A stretch of DNA of 64,000 bases from Paenibacillus castaneae (GCF_002884445.1 NZ_KZ614144.1:475272-539271), one strand, 5' to 3'; shown: positions 41,233 through 50,510, numbered from the stretch's first letter. Made by a program: numbers and translations. Notes: generated from the letters alone by a model not told the origin.

Positions 41233-42339
41233 ATGGCGCTGATAAGGGTTTTGCATGTGGTAACAAAAATGGATGCTGCAGGTTTAGAAACATTAATTAT
41301 GAATTTTTATAGAAATATAGACAGAAGTAAGGTTCAATTTGATTTTCTTACACATAGATCAGAAAAGGGTTATTATGATGACGAAATATTATCATTAGGG
41401 GGAAGGATATATCATGTTCCTTCCATTAACCCATTTAAACATTCTCATTATTTAAGGGCGCTGGAAAAATTCTTTAGTGAGCACAGAGAATATAGAATAG
41501 TTCATTCGCACATTAATACTTATAGTATGTATCCCTTACGTGCTGCAATGAAAGAAAGTGTTCCAATTCGAATAGCACATAGTCATGCTATGCATGGGCC
41601 TATTGATTTGAAAATGCCATTTAGGGAATATACTAAATCTAAGTTGAAAAATTACTCAACACATAATTTTGCATGTTCTCTAATGGCTGGTAATTGGTTG
41701 TTTGGATCAACTGCAATCTCCAAAGATAACTTCAGAGTTATCAATAACTCTATAGATTCATCGTTATATACTTATAATCAAAAAACTGAAGAGATAGTTA
41801 AAGAAGAGATGAATTTAAAAGGGAAATTTGTAATAGGACATATTGGGAGATTTAATAAGCCGAAAAACCACAAATTCTTATTAGAAATATTTAAATTAAT
41901 TCATGATAAAGAGGCCACTGCAGTATTATTGCTTGTTGGCGATGGAATACTCCGTCAGGAAATTGAAAAAAAAGCATTAGTATTGGGGCTATTGGAAAGC
42001 GTTATATTTACTGGAGTTCGAGCTGATATTCCTAGTTTACTGCAGTCAATGGATGTATTTGTGTTTCCTTCGTTATACGAGGGACTTGGTATAGCAGCAA
42101 TTGAAGCACAAGCAGCTGGAGTGCGTACTATAGTGTCGGATACGATCCCAAATGAAGCATTTGTTACAGATTTAATACAAAAAATTTCTTTAAATAATGA
42201 TGCGGAGACTTGGGCTAAAGCAATATTGAAATGTAAAGGTCATAAAAAAACTAATACTTATGAGAGTATAAAGGCATCTGGTTTTGATATATTAGAACAG
42301 GTAATAGAACTTGAAGCATTTTATCAAAAGTCTTACTAG
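41233..42339 (+). CDS. Family 4 glycosyltransferase (EpsF-like)
   Basis: This is a GT-B enzyme of 368 residues. IRVLHVVTKMDAAGLETLIM and the block IVHSHINTYSMYPLRAAMKE are typical of EpsF and related GT4 proteins. FVIGHIGRFNKPKNHKFLLE begins the donor domain, and FPSLYEGLGIAAIEAQAAGV holds the E-x7-E motif. ATG 41233 follows AGAGAGGT. It is the first intact gene after the transposase remnant. Confidence 0.9.
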   Translation: MALIRVLHVVTKMDAAGLETLIMNFYRNIDRSKVQFDFLTHRSEKGYYDDEILSLGGRIYHVPSINPFKHSHYLRALEKFFSEHREYRIVHSHINTYSMYPLRAAMKESVPIRIAHSHAMHGPIDLKMPFREYTKSKLKNYSTHNFACSLMAGNWLFGSTAISKDNFRVINNSIDSSLYTYNQKTEEIVKEEMNLKGKFVIGHIGRFNKPKNHKFLLEIFKLIHDKEATAVLLLVGDGILRQEIEKKALVLGLLESVIFTGVRADIPSLLQSMDVFVFPSLYEGLGIAAIEAQAAGVRTIVSDTIPNEAFVTDLIQKISLNNDAETWAKAILKCKGHKKTNTYESIKASGFDILEQVIELEAFYQKSY

Positions 42340-42438
42340 TAAAATCAGGTGAAATAAGAGATTATGAATTGAGTTTAATATAGTTGAAAATTTAATGAAG
42401 TTGATTCTATAGTTAATAAGCGAGTAGAGAGGTATATG

Positions 42439-43479
42439 ATGAATGAATTAATTTCAATTATTGTACCAATATATAATGCGGAACAGTACTTAGCGAGATG
42501 TGTAAATAGTATTATAAATCAAACTTATAAAAATATTGAAATAGTACTTGTTAATGATGGATCGCAGGACAGTAGCGGTGTTATATGTGATGAGTTTGCT
42601 GATAAGGATAATAGAATAAAAGCTATTCATATTAGTAACAAGGGTGTGAGTCATGCGCGTAATGTTGGAATAGACAATACATCAGGGAATTATATTCAAT
42701 TTGTGGATTCAGATGATTATATTGAACCTAATATGGTTGAATTGCTAGTTAAGTATATCACCGATCATGATGTGGATCTAATCATTTGTGGTCACACTAG
42801 CATAGATGCTAATAATAATCTTGAAGAAAGAGCTCGGATGAACGACGCTATATATTCGAGTAAGAATGAAATCTACTTTAAGCTATTAGATTGTAGAAAT
42901 TCATCTTTTATGAATCCTCCATGGAATAAATTGTATAAATCTAACATTATAAAGACATACAATATTAGATTTGATGAGAATATTTCACTAGGCGAGGATT
43001 TTATCTTTAACTTGAATTATACAAAATATATTGTAAGTATGGCAACTCTTGACTTGCAATTATATAACTACTGGAAAGAATCTAATATATCTCTAACGAC
43101 GAAATACAGAAGTGATAATTGGGGAATTATGCGTCTATGGTTTATTAAATATAAGGAATTGCTTAATGATAAGTATTTCATAAATAAATATGAAAATCAA
43201 ATTAATGGATTTATATTAAAATGCATCCAAATCACGCTTTCTGCTACTTTCAATTCGAATAATATCTCTAAAGAGGAAGGCCTAAGGGTAATAGAATCAA
43301 TTATGAAAGATGATATTACTACTGAAGCCTTGAAGAATATTGAACCTATAGGCTTAAATTCTAAGATAATATTGTTTTGTTTTAAGAAAAAAGAAAAGAA
43401 AGTTCTTGCAATATATTATTGGTTAAAGCATTCGATAAGGAGAAAAAATATAAAATTATATATGAGGTTAAAAAGGTGA
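42439..43479 (+). CDS. Family 2 glycosyltransferase
   Basis: This is a GT-A enzyme of about 346 residues with the motif series ISIIVPIYNAEQYLARCVNS, IVLVNDGSQDSSG and YIQFVDSDDYIEPN (DxD). GEDFIFNLNYT carries the acceptor-site ED. ATG 42439 has the better spacing to AGAGAGG than ATG 42436. It shares architecture with the GT2 proteins at 44787-45803 and 3901-4905. The sugar is unknown. Confidence 0.9.
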   Translation: MNELISIIVPIYNAEQYLARCVNSIINQTYKNIEIVLVNDGSQDSSGVICDEFADKDNRIKAIHISNKGVSHARNVGIDNTSGNYIQFVDSDDYIEPNMVELLVKYITDHDVDLIICGHTSIDANNNLEERARMNDAIYSSKNEIYFKLLDCRNSSFMNPPWNKLYKSNIIKTYNIRFDENISLGEDFIFNLNYTKYIVSMATLDLQLYNYWKESNISLTTKYRSDNWGIMRLWFIKYKELLNDKYFINKYENQINGFILKCIQITLSATFNSNNISKEEGLRVIESIMKDDITTEALKNIEPIGLNSKIILFCFKKKEKKVLAIYYWLKHSIRRKNIKLYMRLKR

Positions 43480-43519
43480 GTAGAATTTGGGAATAAGGAA
43501 AAGCTTAGAGGTGGCATAA

Positions 43520-44746
43520 ATGAAGATAAACAGCTATATGATAGGAATACTCATCGCTTACAATATTATTATTCAAACAATACTAAGTTATAACTTATAT
43601 ATAATTAATATAACGAACATGGTAATGATGCTAGCTCCTGTTGCTCTAACCTATATTGTTGTTTTATATACTAGAGAATCAATGAAAATATTATTGAATA
43701 CTAGAGCTGTAACATTTACCCTATATATGGTTTTTTTACTTGTTGGATCTTATGTTGTGAGAGGTAGTGAGAGCTATACTTTATATTACGTCTATGATTT
43801 CTTCTTATACGGATTAGTACCTCTCTTACTAATTATTTTACCTTTTAAAGTTGAATATGTTGTGCGGGGAGTAATGTTAACATCGCTACTTGTATATACG
43901 AACATAAATTATTTTTTCTTTAGTAATACTAGTGATAATCAGTTAACAGATGCTAATATTCTTGGAATGGGACTATCCTATGCAGTTTTGGTATGTGTAA
44001 TAGCATCATTAATACATTTTATATTCTATAGGAATAATGCTAAATTTATAGACTATATTGCATATGTTACAAATCTGGTTCTGATAATAAGATTGGTGAA
44101 TTTTGGTAATAGGGGTGCTTTCTTATCGTTGATTATCTTCTTGTTTTTACTGTGGTATATAAAAAAAAGTGAAAACGGAAAATTGAGTATCAAGATTATT
44201 AGTATAAGCGTTGTTGTAGTTTCATTAGCTTTAATTGTGGTCTCCCAATTTAATACTATTTTAATAAAAATAATGTTGAATTTAGAGAAGTTTAATATTT
44301 CTCTATATTCTATCGAAAAAACGTATTCTTTATATATTGAACAAGGTAATGTAGACAATGGACGAGATACTATTGTTAATTGGGCATATAAATTAATAAT
44401 TGATTCACCTTTTTTTGGGTATGGAATAGGAGTGTTTCAAGAAATATATGGTACTTACCCCCATAATTTTGCTCTTCAGTTGTTGTGTGAATTAGGTATA
44501 GTCTTTTCCTTGCCAATTTTTATTATCTTGATGAAAAGTATACTAAATATCTTTAGAGGTGAAAGACACACATTGGATAGTCGGGTTTTTATACTGTTAC
44601 TATTTTCAATTAGTATACCAAGATTATTCTTTTCACAAGAGTTCTGGTCGACACCAAGTTTTTGGTTGCTAATATATTTTACGATAATTCAACCTAAAAA
44701 AAGCAAAGGTGAATATTTACTTGTCACGAAAAAAACTAGATTATAA
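43520..44746 (+). CDS. O-antigen ligase/polymerase-like membrane protein (Wzy)
   Basis: This 408-residue integral membrane protein has about eleven hydrophobic segments and a long loop between residues about 245 and 310. INFRGAF-type residues (VNFGNRGAFLSLIIF), DNGRDTIVNWAYKLIIDSPF with FGYGIGVF, and YPHNFALQLLCELGI are the features of the Wzy/WaaL family. As the only such protein in a locus with Wzx, CpsC and CpsD, it is the likely repeat-unit polymerase. ATG 43520 follows AGAGGTGGC. Confidence 0.88.
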   Translation: MKINSYMIGILIAYNIIIQTILSYNLYIINITNMVMMLAPVALTYIVVLYTRESMKILLNTRAVTFTLYMVFLLVGSYVVRGSESYTLYYVYDFFLYGLVPLLLIILPFKVEYVVRGVMLTSLLVYTNINYFFFSNTSDNQLTDANILGMGLSYAVLVCVIASLIHFIFYRNNAKFIDYIAYVTNLVLIIRLVNFGNRGAFLSLIIFLFLLWYIKKSENGKLSIKIISISVVVVSLALIVVSQFNTILIKIMLNLEKFNISLYSIEKTYSLYIEQGNVDNGRDTIVNWAYKLIIDSPFFGYGIGVFQEIYGTYPHNFALQLLCELGIVFSLPIFIILMKSILNIFRGERHTLDSRVFILLLFSISIPRLFFSQEFWSTPSFWLLIYFTIIQPKKSKGEYLLVTKKTRL

Positions 44747-44786
44747 AACCCATAGAGTAACTCATATTTCAGGAGGAAATGAAATT

Positions 44787-45803
44787 GTGAAAAAAGTGAG
44801 TGTTATTATACCTGTATATAATATGGAAAGATCGCTGTTAGTAAGTATAAATAGGATAGTTTCTCAAACGTATAGTAACATTGAAATTATTATTATAGAT
44901 GATGGTTCTAAAGATAATAGCCTTGAAATATGTGAAAAACTCCGAAAAGAAAATGATTGTATACAGGTAATTCATACAGAAAATCAAGGGAGCGGTCCAG
45001 CTAGAAATATAGGTATTGAAAAAGCTACTGGTGATTACATATACTTCCCCGATTCAGATGATGTTATTGAGACTAATGCAATTGAAATACTTGTAGAAGC
45101 AATGCAAAGATATCGAAGCGATTTGATTATATTTGGGTATAAAACTATATTGGGCGACAGAGAGGCTATAAAAAAGTATGCTAACAAAATATGCTTAGGG
45201 CAGGAAGTAAGAGAAAATTACAATCTATATTTTTTTATGAGTAGTGAATTTGGGATACAGGGTGCTCCGTGGAATAAGTTCTTTGATCTGAATAAAATAC
45301 GTGAGCACAATATTAGATTTCCGGATTTGAAAAGACATCAAGATGAGGTGTTCATTTCGAGGTATGTCGAAATAGCCGAACGAGTTTGTTTTATTGATGA
45401 AGTGCTTTATAACTACTATGCTAACGATATGAAAAAAGAATTAGAAAAATACCCAGATAATTATATAGATATCGTTGAGGAACTTTATAAGTATAGGCTT
45501 GAAATAGTAAATAAATGGAATCCTAATAATTCTGAGCTCAATATATTGATTCGACGAGAATATCTAGGTAACATTATTAGGGCAATGATGTTTTCCTTTA
45601 ATAAAAAATCAGGTTTAAAAAGAAGACAACGAATAATATGGCTTAGTGAGCAAATTGCGAAAAAGAAACTAGACACAGTTTTTACAGTGGACGAATGCAC
45701 AAGCTTATTTCAAAGGCTAGTAGTACGATTTATAAACAATATAAATACAAAAAAACTTTATCGATTATTACGTTTAATTGTATTAGTTAAGTATAAAAAA
45801 TAG
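44787..45803 (+). CDS. Family 2 glycosyltransferase
   Basis: This is a 338-residue GT-A enzyme. VSVIIPVYNMERSLLVSINR, IIIIDDGSKDNSLEIC and YIYFPDSDDVIETN (DxD) appear in order, with RHQDEVFISRYV in place of the usual GED motif. GTG 44787 is chosen because AGGAGG lies ten bases upstream. Extending to the in-frame ATG at 44709 would overlap the polymerase gene and add an unconserved stretch. Donor and acceptor are unknown. Confidence 0.88.
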   Translation: MKKVSVIIPVYNMERSLLVSINRIVSQTYSNIEIIIIDDGSKDNSLEICEKLRKENDCIQVIHTENQGSGPARNIGIEKATGDYIYFPDSDDVIETNAIEILVEAMQRYRSDLIIFGYKTILGDREAIKKYANKICLGQEVRENYNLYFFMSSEFGIQGAPWNKFFDLNKIREHNIRFPDLKRHQDEVFISRYVEIAERVCFIDEVLYNYYANDMKKELEKYPDNYIDIVEELYKYRLEIVNKWNPNNSELNILIRREYLGNIIRAMMFSFNKKSGLKRRQRIIWLSEQIAKKKLDTVFTVDECTSLFQRLVVRFINNINTKKLYRLLRLIVLVKYKK

Positions 45804-45815
45804 TCTATTTCTTTA

Positions 45816-45863
45816 ATTGATCTTTTTATTGATCTTTTTATAGATCTTTTTATAGATTTTTTT
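45816..45863. repeat. Four tandem copies of a 12-base unit
   Basis: Units ATTGATCTTTTT, ATTGATCTTTTT, ATAGATCTTTTT and ATAGATTTTTTT follow one another without spacing, 12 bases after a glycosyltransferase stop. The unit is T-rich and could vary in copy number. It may also serve as an intrinsic pausing tract. Confidence 0.75.
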
Positions 45864-46011
45864 ATAGGTCATATTACTGGCCGATCACTTTATTGTTGTT
45901 CTAATAGAATATTATTTATTACTATGAGATATCAGACTTCATACATAGTTATATTTAATATACATTTAGCTTACACACCTAACATTCATTATTTGACTAA
46001 AGGTGAACTGA

Positions 46012-46038
46012 AAGATATTGATTCCGATTCAATATCTT
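46012..46038. promoter_or_regulatory. Hairpin in the leader of the glycosyltransferase at 46065
   Basis: AAGATATTGA and TCAATATCTT form a perfect 10-bp stem with a seven-base loop, ending about 15 bases before the SD. There is no T-run, so a leader RNA hairpin is likelier than a terminator. The remainder of 45864-46011 shows nothing recognisable. Confidence 0.45.
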
Positions 46039-46064
46039 AGCTTAGTGAAAGAATGGAGATAATC

Positions 46065-47180
46065 ATGAACAAAGTTTACATCTTATATCGTTCTTTTTTT
46101 GACTTAGAAGGAGAGGAATTAACAGTTGGTGGAATTCAAACTTATATAAGACAACTAACTGATGTTATTAAGAAAAGAAATGAGACACCAGTGATAGTAC
46201 AATTTGCGAACGGTGATTTTCATAAGAAATATAATGATATTGACGTCTATGGTATTGATGTTAGGGGTAAAAGTACTGAGCAGAATAAATGCAAAGTATT
46301 GTTAGAGTTTATTGAAAAAAAATTTAATGTCAATGATATTATTATTTTTGCAACTGAAGAAATATTCACTCCTGCATTTACAGAGAGAGTAATTGCAATT
46401 CAGCACGGGATATCTTGGGATATTACAGGGGCTAAGCGCAGATATAATTACTTAATATTAGAAGTGTTTAGAAAAGCAATGAGGAGTTATAAGTTATTAA
46501 AAAGAATTAATAAATTACAAAATATAGTATGTGTTGATTACAATTTTATTAATTGGTATAGAACTCAGGTTTATGTAGTAGACAAAAATATTTATACAAT
46601 ACCCAATTCCACAAATAACAAACATCCCATTGCAAATAAAGCTACAGAAAAAATTAAAATAATATTCGCAAGACGATTTCAGATTTATAGAGGAACGAGG
46701 CTATTTGCAAGTGCAGTAAAAAATATACTAGATAAATATGATAACGTTGAATTTACTTTTGCAGGAACAGGACCTGATGAGGATTATTTAAAAAAAATAT
46801 TTAGAGAAAACCCTAAAGTAAACTTTATTACGTATGAAAGCGAAAAAAGCCTTGTGATCCATGGAGAATATAATATAGCTATAATTCCTAGTATTGGATC
46901 GGAAGGAACCTCACTATCATTATTGGAAGCGATGGCATCAAAATGTGCTGTAATTGCTACAAATGTAGGAGGAATGACAAATATTCTGTTGGATAATTAT
47001 AATGGTCGGTTGATAAATCCAAACGAGGATCAGCTTTATGATGTAATAGAAGAATTAATTTTAAATAAAGAATTTCGTGAGAAGCTTGCAGAGAACGCAT
47101 ATCTAACGGTATCTCAAGCTTTTAATGATAAAATATGGGGAGAAAAATGGAATAAGGTGCTTGATCATATAATGTATTAA
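46065..47180 (+). CDS. Family 4 glycosyltransferase
   Basis: This is a GT-B enzyme of 371 residues, starting at ATG 46065 behind ATGGAG. VGGIQTYIRQLTDVIKKRNE gives the N-terminal glycine loop. IFARRFQIYRGTRLFASAVK opens the donor domain, and IPSIGSEGTSLSLLEAMASK is the E-x7-E region. It is separated from the upstream gene by repeats and a hairpin, so it may be independently expressed. Specificity is unknown. Confidence 0.88.
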   Translation: MNKVYILYRSFFDLEGEELTVGGIQTYIRQLTDVIKKRNETPVIVQFANGDFHKKYNDIDVYGIDVRGKSTEQNKCKVLLEFIEKKFNVNDIIIFATEEIFTPAFTERVIAIQHGISWDITGAKRRYNYLILEVFRKAMRSYKLLKRINKLQNIVCVDYNFINWYRTQVYVVDKNIYTIPNSTNNKHPIANKATEKIKIIFARRFQIYRGTRLFASAVKNILDKYDNVEFTFAGTGPDEDYLKKIFRENPKVNFITYESEKSLVIHGEYNIAIIPSIGSEGTSLSLLEAMASKCAVIATNVGGMTNILLDNYNGRLINPNEDQLYDVIEELILNKEFREKLAENAYLTVSQAFNDKIWGEKWNKVLDHIMY

Positions 47181-47239
47181 AGTGGGGCGCAAGGATGAGT
47201 TAAGCAGAGGGAACTGTTAAGTACAGGGGTGATGGAGAC

Positions 47240-48715
47240 ATTTATAGGATAAGAGATAAAATAATTAAAATCCTGAACAATCAAACAACTACTAGTAGAT
47301 TACTAAAAGGATTAAGTTGGAATGTTGTTGGAATTATCGGACAAAAGTCTTTTACCATGATATCTAGTATATTGGTTGCGAGAATGTTAGGTGCTACAGT
47401 ATTTGGCGAATATGGTATTATAAATGGTACAGTATCAATGTTTGCAACCTTTGCAGGTTTAGCACTAGGCATGACCTCAACAAAAATTATAGCTGAATAT
47501 AAAACAAATGATAAGAATAAGGTCGAACGAGTGCTTGGTTTAACTAATCTATTTGCTGTGTTATCAGGAATTATAATGATGGTATTGGTATATTTGTTAG
47601 CCGATTGGTTAGCGATTAACCATTTGAATAATAAGAGTATAGCAATATATCTTAAAATAGCAGCAATTGGGTTATTATTTAACACCTTTAATGGTGTACA
47701 AAGAGGCTCTCTTTCAGGATTCGAAAAATTCTCCCATATTGCTAAAGTAGATGTATTGATGGGGATATCATCATGCTTTTTGACTTTATATTTTACTTAC
47801 TATTATGGGTTAATTGGTTTAGTAACAGTGGGCATTGCGATTAGTGTAATTAATAATATTGTTTGTACATATTTAATACGAAGAACACTTAAACAAAACA
47901 ATATGAAAATTAATTATAAAGAATTTTATAAAGAGATTAATATTTTTTGGTACTTCTCTCTTCCTTCAATGTTATCGAGTATTATGGTAGGGCCTGTGAC
48001 ATGGTTTGCTAATACTGTATTTGTTAAAATTCCGAATGGATATACAGAATTGGGAATATATAACGCAGCTAATCAATGGAAAACCTTATTAATGTTATTA
48101 CCCCAAACATTTAGTATGGTAATGCTACCGATTCTTGTCTCTGCTAAAAATAAAAATGATATAAATTTGGATAAAATCAATATGTGGTTTTCTTGGATAA
48201 TAGTTATCGTACTTTCTATTCCATTAGTTAATATTCCAGATGTTATATCTTATTTATACGGCAGTGAATATATCTCACAAAGTTATAATACTACATTGGT
48301 AATTGTGGCATTAACAACACTTTTGATATCATATAATTCAGGAATTGGAAGAGTATTAATGACTAATAACTTGGTTTGGTTATCATTTTTAAGTAATTTA
48401 TTTTGGGGGATTGTATTAATTGTAAGTTCTTATATTCTTCGAGATTTAGGTTCTATTGGTTTTGCTTTGGCTTTCTTAACTGCATATGTAATAAATACGA
48501 TTGTATTTTTTCCTATATATATTATAAAAAAAATAATACCTAAATCTTTTGTTTTTTCGAAAGAAATTGTATTGCTTTGGGGAGTTATTATAGGGGAAGC
48601 TTTAGTAACAATAACAGAAATGAATTTATTTATTCGTTTGGGTATAGTAGCTGTCAATATTTTAGTGGTTCTTGGATTCGTTTATAAATACTTTATTAAG
48701 AAATTAAAGGGTTGA
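47240..48715 (+). CDS. Wzx-type polysaccharide flippase without a canonical start codon
   Basis: This is an oligosaccharide flippase of the MATE-like Wzx family with about 12-14 helices. The first conserved segment, LLKGLSWNVVGIIGQKSFTM, lies upstream of the first in-frame ATG (47357) and continues into ISSILVARMLGATVFGEYGI, so the protein must start earlier. The frame is open back to a TAA at about 47200 but holds no ATG, GTG or TTG. ATT 47240, 10 bases after AGGGG and directly after GGAG, is the best candidate and gives 491 residues. Alternatives are a frameshift from ATG 47232 or a decayed start. Its role is to flip lipid-linked repeat units outward. Confidence 0.8.
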   Translation: MYRIRDKIIKILNNQTTTSRLLKGLSWNVVGIIGQKSFTMISSILVARMLGATVFGEYGIINGTVSMFATFAGLALGMTSTKIIAEYKTNDKNKVERVLGLTNLFAVLSGIIMMVLVYLLADWLAINHLNNKSIAIYLKIAAIGLLFNTFNGVQRGSLSGFEKFSHIAKVDVLMGISSCFLTLYFTYYYGLIGLVTVGIAISVINNIVCTYLIRRTLKQNNMKINYKEFYKEINIFWYFSLPSMLSSIMVGPVTWFANTVFVKIPNGYTELGIYNAANQWKTLLMLLPQTFSMVMLPILVSAKNKNDINLDKINMWFSWIIVIVLSIPLVNIPDVISYLYGSEYISQSYNTTLVIVALTTLLISYNSGIGRVLMTNNLVWLSFLSNLFWGIVLIVSSYILRDLGSIGFALAFLTAYVINTIVFFPIYIIKKIIPKSFVFSKEIVLLWGVIIGEALVTITEMNLFIRLGIVAVNILVVLGFVYKYFIKKLKG

Positions 48716-48751
48716 AAACAACTCGCCTGTGAGTTGTTTTCAACCCTTTAA
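48704..48751 (+). terminator. Long hairpin terminator overlapping the flippase stop
   Basis: AAAGGGTTGAAAACAACTC pairs with GAGTTGTTTTCAACCCTTT across GCCTGT. The TGA stop lies in the left arm. The stem is about 19 bp and perfect, with a short TTTAAT tail. Confidence 0.8.
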
Positions 48752-49184
48752 TATCGATGTTAGCGACAATGAGTAGGGTGAAATAAAGCAGTAATTGAAA
48801 TAATGGGATGGGTATTAAACAATTGAATGAATTTATTGAATTAGCTAATTATTCAACACTTTTTTATCCATATATATCGAATCAAAGATCGCAGAGATAA
48901 AAACCTGACCCTAAGATGGCTAATAATGAAATAGAGGGTATTATCTCTTATATAAACTGCCGAATTTCTTGCGAATTTCGGAAAAGTTATGATAAATCGC
49001 ATTGTTAATCCCATCGAATTTCAATCATTTGCAGAGTACTTCGACGATGTTGAGTATGCCCTGTCACTTAATTTACTTAGTCCCTGTCTATCTGTGAACT
49101 GATATCCAGTTTGGTATATCCTTACCATAGTTTTATAAATCTTAAGACAACTTATATAAAAATATATAGAATAAAGGTGAACAG
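48752..49184. other. AT-rich intergenic stretch, possible decayed sequence
   Basis: It has no ORF with an SD. A short open frame near 49017-49100 reads IEFQSFAEYFDDVEYALSLN and ends in a stop after about 30 codons, without a match I know. A dyad CCGAATTTC-TTGC-GAATTTCGG lies near 48959-48980. It may be the residue of a deleted gene. A promoter for the epimerase must lie here, but I could not place it. Confidence 0.35.
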
Positions 49185-50183
49185 ATGGATACCATCGTTG
49201 TAACAGGAGGAGCAGGCTTTATAGGTTCCCACCTCTGCGAAGCATTATTGCAAAAAGGGCATAAAGTTATTAATATTGATTGCTTTAACGACTATTATGA
49301 TCCAGAAATCAAAAGAAACAATGTTAAGGAAACACAACAATTAGTTGAAAAGCTCAATTTGACTGATGATTGCTATAAGGTTGAAGAGGGAGATTTTCGA
49401 GATATCGATTTTTTGAATCATGTATTTGAAGAAAATAAAGTGGATACGATTGTACATCTTGCAGCCTATGCAGGTGTAAGACCTTCTATTCAAAATCCGG
49501 TTCTTTACACTGATGTTAATATTAATGGGACAGTAAACCTGCTAGAAATGAGCAAAAAGCATAATATAAAGAGCTTTGTGTTTGCTTCTTCTTCCTCTGT
49601 TTATGGAAACAACAAGAAAGTACCTTTTTCTGAGGAAGATGTTGTTGATTTTCCTATCTCCCCGTACGCTGCGACGAAAAAAGCGGGTGAACTTTTGTGC
49701 CATACTTATCATAGCTTGTACAATATCAATATGGCATGTTTGCGTTTCTTTACTGTATATGGTCCAAGACAACGTCCAGATCTCGCTATACATAAGTTTA
49801 CAAAGTTAATTTCTGAAGGGCAGCCTATTCCTTATTATGGTGATGGTTCCTCGGAAAGAGACTATACATACATTGAAGATATTATTGATGGGGTTACTAA
49901 AGCTGTTGAATGGGCAAGTGAAGGTGAAAAGAAATATGAAGTATTTAATCTTGGTGAATCCAATACCATCAGCTTGAAAAGAATGGTCGAAGCAATAGAG
50001 GATTCGCTAGGAAGAAACGCTGAAATTAATAAAATGCCTATGCAGCCTGGGGATGTAAATCGGACTTTTGCAGATGTTAGCAAGGCGAAAAAAGTATTGA
50101 AATATAACCCGTCTTGGCATTTTGAAGATGGAATTAGTGAATTTATTAATTGGATGAGAAACGTGGGAAATATTCAAAAATAA
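49185..50183 (+). CDS. UDP-glucuronate 4-epimerase-like NAD-dependent epimerase
   Basis: This is a 332-residue extended SDR. IVVTGGAGFIGSHLCEALLQ binds NAD, NDYYDPEIKRNN is diagnostic of the UDP-glucuronate 4-epimerase group (LspL, Cap1J), and ISPYAATKKAGELLCHTYH holds Tyr-x-x-x-Lys. MPMQPGDVNRTFADVSKAKK marks the C-terminus. It would convert UDP-glucuronate from Ugd to UDP-galacturonate for the EPS. ATG 49185 follows AAAGGTGA. It comes last in the locus, and a related fragment follows it. Confidence 0.9.
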   Translation: MDTIVVTGGAGFIGSHLCEALLQKGHKVINIDCFNDYYDPEIKRNNVKETQQLVEKLNLTDDCYKVEEGDFRDIDFLNHVFEENKVDTIVHLAAYAGVRPSIQNPVLYTDVNINGTVNLLEMSKKHNIKSFVFASSSSVYGNNKKVPFSEEDVVDFPISPYAATKKAGELLCHTYHSLYNINMACLRFFTVYGPRQRPDLAIHKFTKLISEGQPIPYYGDGSSERDYTYIEDIIDGVTKAVEWASEGEKKYEVFNLGESNTISLKRMVEAIEDSLGRNAEINKMPMQPGDVNRTFADVSKAKKVLKYNPSWHFEDGISEFINWMRNVGNIQK

Positions 50184-50254
50184 ATAATAATACTTCTGTG
50201 AGGTTCATCGGAGGATTTCTGATAAGTGAAGGATGCTGCGAAATAGGAAGCAGA

Positions 50255-50344
50255 AGTGAACCAGATACTAGTAAGGCTAAGTGACATTTGGGATATGATC
50301 CAATGTGGCATATTGAAGATGGTATTAATAAGTTTGTTGATTAG
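50255..50344 (+). pseudogene. 3' remnant of a second epimerase gene
   Basis: The in-frame string DTSKAK, a TGA stop, then HLGYDPMWHIEDGINKFVD and TAG parallels the end of the intact epimerase (ADVSKAKKVLKYNPSWHFED, then GISEFINWM). Just upstream, GAAGTGAACCAG recalls the D-V-N-R/Q of the same enzymes in another frame. It is a decayed paralogue, not a duplicate of the neighbour, because many residues differ. Confidence 0.75.
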
Positions 50345-50383
50345 GATGAAGCTTTAAATAATACAAAACAACTGCATAACCCA

Positions 50384-50474
50384 CACGATAAAGGCAAAAC
50401 CATTGAAAAGTGGTGACGCAAAGCTACAGGGGCTTATCTTTTAAAAGACTGCCAGCCAGCTACCGAATATCGTG
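50384..50474 (+). ncRNA. Cyclic di-GMP-I (GEMM-I) riboswitch
   Basis: P1 is CACGATA (50384-50390) with TATCGTG (50468-50474). Inside are AAGGCAAAAC, the helix ACCATT closed by a GAAA tetraloop with AGTGGT, GACGCAAAGC, a variable arm, and the tetraloop-receptor and ligand-side block GCCAGCCAGCTACCGA. All the diagnostic conserved elements of the GEMM-I aptamer are present in order. It begins about 40 bases after the epimerase remnant and controls the small ORF at 50515. Confidence 0.95.
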
Positions 50475-50510
50475 CCTCCCGCGTGGTTTATGTGGAAACA
50501 TGGAGGTTAT
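50475..50510 (+). promoter_or_regulatory. Riboswitch expression platform: SD-sequestering hairpin
   Basis: CCTCC at 50475-50479 follows the aptamer P1 directly and can pair with the SD GGAGG at 50502-50506, with CGTG and TTT against CATG and AAA inside. There is no T-run, so control is probably translational. Which ligand state is ON was not determined; adjacency to P1 would suit OFF when c-di-GMP is bound. Confidence 0.6.

Noticed and set aside
45816-45863. CRISPR-like repeats
   Set aside because: Units are 12 bases, contiguous and without spacers; no cas genes in the window.
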